Part shown: positions 57,270 through 64,000 of the stretch, one piece after another
How positions within the stretch are numbered: position 1 is the stretch's first letter
How the letters are laid out: each line of letters opens with the position of its first letter
Source: Thozetella sp. PMI_491
Lineage: Eukaryota; Ascomycota; Sordariomycetes; Chaetosphaeriales; Chaetosphaeriaceae
Direction of reading: 5' to 3'
Length of the DNA stretch: 64,000 nucleotides
Assembly (NCBI GenBank): GCA_021432635.1
Contig: MU270068.1
Location: 1-64,000 of the forward strand
Program-made: the position numbers and the translations under genes
Notes under the pieces: generated by a model
Database searches by the model: none
What the model saw: only the letters and a program-made list of their open reading frames with translations
Told to the model about the DNA's origin: nothing

Positions 57270-60200
57270 ATGACGGACGCGCAGCTCATGGAGGAAGAGC
57301 TCCAGCACAGCGTCATGATGTCCGAGGGAGACATCCATGAAGAGGCGCACTTTGAAGTCGACGAGGACATCGCCATGTCCAATGACGGAAATTTGGCTAC
57401 CAATAGCCAAGCTGACACTGGTGGCGGCAGTGATGATGGCGAGGAAGAAGAAAGCGATGCCGACGGTGACGAAGAAGACCTTTCTAGGGACGAAGATGAG
57501 GACGATGAAGATGCTGAAGGTGAGGACGACGATGCCTTCGAGGAGGAAGAGGACGATGAAGAGGAGGATGAGGGAGAGGAAGACCTCGACGCTGCGGCCC
57601 AGAGGAACGTCCCCAGAGTGGAGGATCGAGACGCGGAAGGAGAAGACGATGAGGACGAAGGTGTCGGAGCAGTCAAAATAAAACCGGGCGAGACTGATGA
57701 CGAAGAGGACGACGAGGAAAGCGAGGATGACGCTAGCTCTGCGAGCGACGCGGAATCAGCAGCTTGGGAGGAGGCCCCTGAGAACGACGAGGAGGAAGAG
57801 TCTGACAATGCCCAAACGACCACCTGCATGTTTTGCAAGGAGGATGAGGAGAACGACCCGGGCGAGGACTTCGAAGCTTTTCTTACTTGCGCCGGTTGCG
57901 GCGAACACGGTTTGTACTCTTTCCCTAGTTGGACTCTGACTCTCACTAACAAAAACTTGCAGCCCACCAGCAGTGTGCCCGTGAAGAGAAGGCGCTCGAT
58001 GCTTCACAAGGTTCGTGTTGTGGTCCGGCCTAGTTTTACAGTGGCTCATTGACCCTAATTGTCTAGCAGGCACCAAGACATGGAACTGTCCCGACTGTGC
58101 CGGGGATAGCGGGGATGACGAGGGGGTCGAACGTGACGAGCATGTCGACGCTGAAGACATTGAAGACGCAGGAGTAAACGCGATTCTCGATGCCGGCTCA
58201 CCACCCGCGACTCGAAGAGCCACAGCACCTAAACTTGCGCGCGACTTGCTTCCCTCACAGAAAGGAACCATCAAGCCAGATTCGCACTCTGTGTTCAACC
58301 AACTGGTCCTCGATGAGGACCCGATGGACGGATCGCGCATCCTTAGGAAGCGAAAAACTTCCTCAGCCGAAGCAGACGAGGATATCGCGTCCCTTCGGAA
58401 GAGGAGAAGAAACACCGACGATGATGACGACAAGGAGGATTCCAACAGTACTGAAGATACAACCCGGCCCCACTCTGCACGGTCTCTGCGGCCTAAGATC
58501 TCGTTCCCTCGAGCGAATGTCGAGAAGAAAACCCGATCGAGCCTGGTCATTAAGTTCCGAGTTAGTGCCACTGAACTCCGTCAAATTACGTCGCAAAAGC
58601 CAAGGGGGCCCAAGAGAGTGTCGCAGAGAGGCCCGGGGCGCCCCCCCAAGACCGACCGCGATCGCGCCCGGGAGCTGTCTGCTACTATGACAGCCCCGTT
58701 CGTGACATCGAGCTACACGCAACCCTTCTATTCATTTTTTGATAAGGAGACGGATGAATCGAAAGGCAAGCCCTATGGTGGTATCCTCACCGAGGCTGAG
58801 GCGGACACGTCAAAGACTATGCCTACGAATGACGACCGCCGTCGCTTCGACGAAGCGAAGCAGCAAGCCGAAGAGGAGTGGAGACAACGCTTGCTGACCA
58901 TGCAGGCCGATATCGAGCTCCCGGTGAAAAAGTCTCGGAAGGCGTCCGGGCCGGCCAGCCAGATCGAGTGCATCGAGTTCGGCGGCTGGGAAATCGATAC
59001 CTGGTACGCGGCTCCCTATCCGGAAGAATATAGCAGGAACCGGGTTCTCTACATCTGCGAATTCTGTCTTAAGTACATGAATTCGGACTACGTCGCCTGG
59101 CGACACAAGCTCAAGTGTCCCGCCAAGCACCCTCCCGGCGACGAGATCTATCGCTATGGCTCTGTCTCGGTGTTTGAGGTCGATGGCCGCAAGAACCCCG
59201 TGTACTGCCAGAATCTCTGCCTGCTCGCGAAGCTCTTCCTGGGATCCAAAACTCTCTACTACGACGTAGAGCCGTTCCTCTTCTACGTCCTCTGCGAGTA
59301 CGACGACCTTGGGTACCACTTTGTTGGCTACTTCTCCAAAGAGAAACGCCATAGCAGTCAGAACAACGTGTCTTGCATTCTCACCTTGCCCATTCACCAG
59401 CGGAAAGGCTATGGCAACCTTCTAATCGACTTTTCGTACCTCCTCACCCGGGTCGAGGAGAAGACGGGCTCCCCAGAGAAGCCTCTTTCAGACATGGGTC
59501 TCGTATCGTATCGTAACTATTGGCGACTAGTCATGTGCCAGTATATGCTGAGGCACGTAGCCGAGGACAAGACGGAGAAAATAGGCCTCAGCATCAAACA
59601 GATCTCGGAGGATACTGGCCTCACGCCTGACGATGTCATCTCTGCACTTGAGGGCCTCCGATGCCTTGTCCGCGACCCCCAGACCCAGCTTTATGCTTTC
59701 CGCGTTGACCTCCAGTACTGCCGCGAATACGTGGCCAAGTGGGAATCCAAGAACTACGTGCAGCTCAATCCGAAGGCACTGACATGGACACCCTACGTCA
59801 TGGGGCGGACGAATGCCACCAACTTTGAGCTGGGGCCAGCCCTGAATGCAATCGCGCCGCGCGAAGACGATGAAGAGCACAAGACTGCTGTGGTGGCCGG
59901 CGAGAACTTGACAGGAGAGACCTCGCAGTCGCAGCCTGTCACGAATGGCGTGGACAACGAGCCCAAGGAGGAGCCAGGGACGACAGTTCTTGAGTCCACG
60001 GAACCTAACGAGACAGGCGACGTGGCCGAGCCCTCCGAGGCCATCCTTAACAAGCCGAATGGCGTTTGGACAAATGGCGACTCGGTCGATAAAGAGAACC
60101 AAGACAACCAACCGGACCCTGCTGAAGATGAGGACAAAAAGGAAGAGGACTGGAAGGAGCAATACCTGAATATTCCTGCAACCCGCTTCGAGGTCTTTCC

Positions 60201-60660
60201 GCCCATCAACAAACGAGCCGAGCGGCCCCGTGCGGCGCCTATTGCTCGGCCACCCCCCGTGCGGACCGTCAGCGCCCCCCGCCCCAAACCGAGGCGGCCG
60301 TCGGGGTCGCGCCGCCCCACAGCACCAAAGCCCAAGACGGGCAGCAAGCGCAAGACGGGTGGCACAGGTCGGGGACCCGGCCGCTGGCCCAAGGGCACAA
60401 AGAAGAGCGACTACGGAAATGCCGACAGCGGGCCGGGCTTCCCGCCTGGATGGCTCGAGAAGAAGGCTTCGACTACTGGGGGGCCGGTGGCGCAAAACAG
60501 CGGCGGCGAAGACAACGATACGGTCCAGGTCTCGACACCCAAAGTCAAGGAGACCAAGGGTCAAAAAGCAGGCGAGGGATCGGCGCGCCGCAACGGTACG
60601 GGCACACCCAAGGGCAAACCGTCTCCCCGTCCTCAGGATACGGTGATGACGGATGCCTAA
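57270..60660 (+). CDS. SAS3: MYST-family histone acetyltransferase with PHD finger (Sas3-like)
   Basis: Nuclear lysine acetyltransferase, likely the catalytic subunit of a NuA3-type complex acting on histone H3. Three exons: 57270-57909, 57963-58010 and 58070-60660 (1092 aa). Residues 1-185 are extremely acidic (long Glu/Asp runs). A PHD-type zinc finger, CMFCKEDEEN..LTCAGCGEHAHQQC..WNCPDCAG, starts at about 186 and is assembled across both introns. An AT-hook-like PRGPKRVSQRGPGRPPK lies at about 407-424. The MYST domain begins near 525: the C2HC finger ICEFCLKYMNSDYVAWRHKLKC (Cys about 559), NNVSCILTLPIHQRKGYGNLL with the acetyl-CoA motif QRKGYG (673-678), and a likely catalytic Glu about 699 in SPEKPLSDMG. 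The C-terminus is disordered, with a Pro/Arg/Lys-rich stretch. The exon-2 donor is GTTCGT, and the exon-3 acceptor has a NAGNAG alternative adding one Ala. An upstream ATG at 57198 is in frame. Confidence 0.92.
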
Positions 60661-62238
60661 GTCTCACTAAGCGCTGGACTGGGGGAGGCCAGGCGATCAG
60701 CCCTTGGCTGCTTTCTGCAAATCTTTTTTTCTCCTTTTCGTCTGTACCTTTTCACTGGATCGATGGGGAGGATATCGGGGCATTCATGATACCTGAGGGA
60801 CTAGCGCGTTTGCAGGGCTGAACTTGATTTCGAGGATGTGTGCATCCGTATATAACCTATGTGCGTTTCTATCCACATGCCGAAGGGAATCGCCCAGAGC
60901 TCCCGCGGTGTGAAGTGCCGCTTCGGACTAGAGGTAGTTAAAAGAACCAATGCTATTCTGTTCGCAATGCCTATCGCCGGTACACAATGACTCTTTCGTG
61001 GGTCCAGAAGTCGTTAGTAAGAGCGGCTTCGTCACGTCAGCACCCAAGCCTGTAAGGCTCGTGCCTGTCAGGGTCTGATCAGATCAGCAGCCAGGGCGGG
61101 AACAGTGGTGGTAGAATGGGAGGGGATGGATGGATGGGAGTCGACGATTGTTATGCAAAAAATAGTACTCCGCGTGTCGCTGGCGTAATACGAACTGAGC
61201 CCGTCTTGTCCCGTGCCATCCGTGGTGGTGTTCGGTTGGTTTGGTGGACTGCAAGCCTCTATAGATGGAGACGTCTCGTTGGACAGGGAGTTGGATATTG
61301 CCTGATCAGGCTTAGGGTGGAGCCCGGCCAAGCCAGCGATTCGTCATTGGGCCTCGAGTGTGGCGAGCACAACGCCTCGACGTTGCAGCGCCAATTGTGA
61401 AGCCCCGGCCCGGAGTCTGACAAGGAAGTCCTGGAACTCTCTTTGTCGCTCTTTCACGCACCGCATCACCGCTCCACCCAGGCCTCCTGTCCTTTCGCAT
61501 CGCGTATGCCCGGGCATTGATGACCATAATTTGTTGACCGTGCTGCCGCCGTGCTCCCCCCGACTCAAGCCCAAAGCTGCAAGGACCCCCGGAGGAATCT
61601 AAGAGAGGCGGCCGACCTGCGCACCAGGCGCGAGCCCACAGCACCCTCCCCGCCCGAGAGCGACTCAGAGCCCGGGCTGCTGGACTGCACCACTGGACCC
61701 AACCACACGGTGCCTCGGACTGCCTACGTTGGGCCTTGTGAGCCTCTCCGCCGGACACGCTCCGCCCCTCCTCTCCAACCTCGCTCCTCCACGAACCGAC
61801 CTTGAAACGCCCCTCCTGGCCACGCCTGCTCTCCGCTAATTCAATCCTGGGCCCGGTGCATGTGGCAGGCTAGCTCACATACCTTCTCGCAGGTGGTTCC
61901 ATTTGGGCGCGGCTCCCGTTGACGACGTCTTTCACGCCCTTTCTCCCGCCCAGACCGACCCCGACCGACACCGACGCAGTGCACCTGCACCGTTGCGCAG
62001 CCTCTTTTTTTTTTCGGCCTCCCACTCTCGAGTTAATCGCCTCCGTCCTTGCTTCCCTGCCCAAATCCCCCCTAACTTTAAAAAAAAACCCGCCGCGCGC
62101 TGCGATCGACCGATCCAAGGCGCTCATCCCGCCGGCCCTCGGATTTCCCGTGAGGCACCTCGCACGACCAGCGTACGACGTCATTCAGACACCAAACAAC
62201 CCCGATCGTCGCCGCGCCATCTCGCCGCCGCCGTCAAC
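60661..62238. other. Intergenic, no gene seen
   Basis: About 1.6 kb between SAS3 and the epsin gene, both on +. Frames around 61312-61805 on both strands overlap and lack domains. Just before the epsin start are CT-rich stretches, a T10 run near 62006 and an A8 run near 62082, consistent with a promoter and leader. Confidence 0.55.
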
Positions 62239-64000
62239 ATGTCGAAGGTAATGCGAAGCGTCAAGAATGTCACCAAAGGCTATTCCAGCGTCCAGGTGAA
62301 GGTGCGCGAAGGTGTGTCAAGTCGCCCCCCGTTCAATTCTGCTCTGTAACACCGCAAACGAGGCTCGTCGTCTAACCTATCGCGTTAGCTACTAGCAACG
62401 ACCCATGGGGCCCGACGGGGACGCAGATGAGCGAAATCGCTCAGTTGACATTTAACTCGTACGTCTTATCGCCTGCCACCGGTCCGCCCGCACATTCGGC
62501 CGAGCCTCTGGAATGGGAGAAAGTTTCGTGGGCGGACAAGGTATCGCTGCTAACGAGGTGCCGCCTCGCTATACAGGTCGACCGAGTTCTACGAGATCAT
62601 GGACATGCTGGACAAGCGGCTCAACGACAAGGGCAAGAACTGGCGGCATGTGCTGAAGGCCCTGAAGGTCATGGACTACTGCCTGCATGAAGGATCCGAG
62701 CTGGTCGTGACCTGGGCTAAGCAGAACATCTTCGTCATCAAGACCCTACGCGAGTTCATATACATCGATGAGGAGGGCAGGGATGTTGGCCAAAACGGTA
62801 AGTCCCCGGCACCGGAGGGGAGTGTGCAGGATGTCACATCTTCGGCTGCGGTCCTAATGTCGTTGTAGTGCGTGTTGCAGCGAAGGAGCTGACTGCTCTG
62901 GTGCTGGATGAGGAGAGGCTGCGGGCTGAGCGCAGCGACCGAAGAACCTGGAAGTCTCGCGTGACAGGGCTTGAGGAGTATGGGCCCAGTCATGGCGAGG
63001 GGCATCAGCAGCCTCGCCGGCAACGCACCCGCCAGTTTAACGACGAAGAGGATGCCGAGTACAAGTTAGCGATCGAGGCGAGCAAGTACCAGGAGGAGGA
63101 GGACCGCAAGAAGCGAGAGGGTCGGACGCACACCGACGATGGCGACGACGACCTAGCCAAGGCTATCAAGCTTAGCAAAGAGGAGGAGGAACGGCGCCGA
63201 CGAGAGCTCGAGGAGCAGAACGCCTCATCCCTCTTCGATGACGAGCCTGTCCAGACCTCGCAGCCACAGTTCACCGGCTTCAACCAGGGCTACCAGCAGG
63301 GCAACGCCGTCGACTTCTTCGCCAATCCGATCGATCAGAACCAGATGCAGCCCCAGCAGACCGGATACATGGGCTTCCAGAATCAGGCGACAGGCTTCCA
63401 GAACGGATACAGCAACGGGTTCGGCATGCAGGCCACTGGCTACAACCCATACGCCCAGCAGCAGCAACAACAGCAGCAATTCCAGCCCCAGCCGACCGGC
63501 TTCAACCCTTACGCCCAGCAACAAGTGCAGTCACCTATCCAGGACCCTGCGCTGCAGCCGGGTAGCAACAACCCGTGGGCAACCAGCAACAACCAGTCAG
63601 CCCTCAGGCCCATGCCGACTGGCTCCAACAACCCCTTCGCCCAGCAGCAGCAGCAGCCCCAACCCACTTTCAACCGCCCTTCTCCGTTCAAATCTCAAAC
63701 GCTGTCGACCCTTGGCTCGCTGCCGGAACAGAAGACTCTGACCAATTTCAGCCAACCCCCGCCCATGCCCCAACCCCAGCAGCAGCCGCAGAAGGAGGTG
63801 AGCGAGCACGAGGCCCGCCTCAACCAGCTTCTTGCATCAGGAGAGGGCCAGGATACCTTCGGCAACGTCGGAAACCTGCGCATTCCTGCGCAGCACACGG
63901 CGCCCGGTACCTTTGTCAACAGCGCCGGCGCCGGCCTGCACAAGCTCACTGCCGACGCTACAGGCACCAACCCCTTCCTCAAGCAGCAGTTCACCGGCAT
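62239..64000 (+). CDS. ENT1: Epsin (ENTH-domain endocytic adaptor), 3' end outside window
   Basis: Clathrin adaptor that binds PtdIns(4,5)P2 and ubiquitinated cargo at the plasma membrane. The visible exons are 62239-62311, 62389-62458, 62577-62797 and 62869 to the window end, all in phase. The ENTH domain starts at MSKVMRSVKNVTKGYSSVQVKVREATSNDPWGP, with MSEIAQLTFNS, FYEIMDMLDKRLNDKGKNWRHVLKALKVMDYCLHEGS and VIKTLREFIYIDEEGRDVGQNVRVAAKEL. Two ubiquitin-interacting motifs follow: EYKLAIEASKYQEEE and DLAKAIKLSKEEEERR. The rest is Gln/Pro/Asn-rich with a repeated 'PTGFNPYAQQ/QATGYNPY' unit and NPF motifs (NNPFAQQ, TNPFLKQ) for EH-domain partners. The clathrin-box C-terminus should lie past 64000. 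The yeast paralogues Ent1 and Ent2 cannot be told apart here. Confidence 0.94.
63456..63479 (+). repeat. CAG/CAA run encoding eight glutamines
   Basis: In-frame polyglutamine tract inside the Gln-rich half of epsin. Further shorter CAG/CAA runs follow (63640-63660, 63775-63790). Such runs are usually length-variable between strains. Confidence 0.85.

Noticed and set aside
59527..60564. 345-codon open frame on the - strand
   Set aside because: Antisense to the clearly conserved MYST region of SAS3; Arg/Leu/Gly-biased with no domain.
1..64000. Transposons, CRISPR arrays, viral genes or a secondary-metabolite cluster
   Set aside because: No transposase, reverse transcriptase, integrase, long terminal or inverted repeats, spaced repeats, or PKS/NRPS/terpene core genes were recognised on either strand.

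Overview
The window looks like nuclear DNA of a filamentous ascomycete, most likely a Sordariomycete. The grounds are a GC-rich gene space, many short introns (about 50-80 bases) with GT..AG ends and CTAAC/CTGAC-type branch points, long serine/proline-rich disordered proteins, and fungal versions of EAF6, NCS6, MAM3, epsin and MYST proteins. I see no bacterial, viral, plasmid or CRISPR feature and no intact transposon. Most genes are interrupted, so the models below were assembled by joining exons whose splice phases agree. All family names come from recognising motifs, not from a search.

Layout, left to right. + strand: an unknown 195-aa protein (1132-1859), an SRRM1-like PWI/RS splicing factor (2957-4622), the histone-acetyltransferase subunit EAF6 (5330-6089) and a cytosolic DPP5-type S9 peptidase (7184-9645). 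- strand: an RBR ubiquitin ligase (9963-11977). + strand: a small GRGG-repeat (PAR32/DUF3602) protein (13903-14580). Then a divergent pair of metal transporters: a manganese-type CDF (-, 16814-18908) and a ZIP carrier (+, 22177-23788). + strand: a pseudokinase (26670-27996) and a small roadblock-like protein (28875-29576). - strand: a large disordered nuclear-type protein (30440-32641). + strand: glyoxalase I (34635-35973), phosphoglycerate dehydrogenase (37047-38902), the CNNM/MAM3 protein (40520-43036) and a probable TORC1 subunit TCO89 (44336-46138). - strand: an ornithine-cyclodeaminase-like enzyme (46771-48351), a beta-carbonic anhydrase (50424-51357) and ribosomal protein L8/eL8 (53104-54257). 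+ strand: the tRNA thiolase NCS6 (54613-55824). - strand: the complex I subunit NDUFA1/MWFE (55998-56488). + strand: a SAS3-like MYST acetyltransferase (57270-60660) and the 5' part of an epsin (62239 to the window end).

How the genes relate. This is ordinary housekeeping territory, not an operon or a biosynthetic cluster. Three loose themes are visible. Chromatin: EAF6 and SAS3 can sit in the same NuA3-type complex. Metals: CDF, ZIP, MAM3 and the zinc enzyme carbonic anhydrase. TORC1 and nitrogen: the PAR32-like, roadblock-like and TCO89-like proteins. None of these implies co-regulation.

The most striking sequence feature is splicing architecture. The NDUFA1 gene needs a 4-base internal exon to keep its frame. 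Other genes have a 7-base coding start exon, an ATG-only start exon, and internal exons of 27, 27 and 29 bases. Three introns appear to use the uncommon donor GTTCGT. Large intergenic spaces (for example 18909-22176 and 23789-26669) hold no gene I can support.
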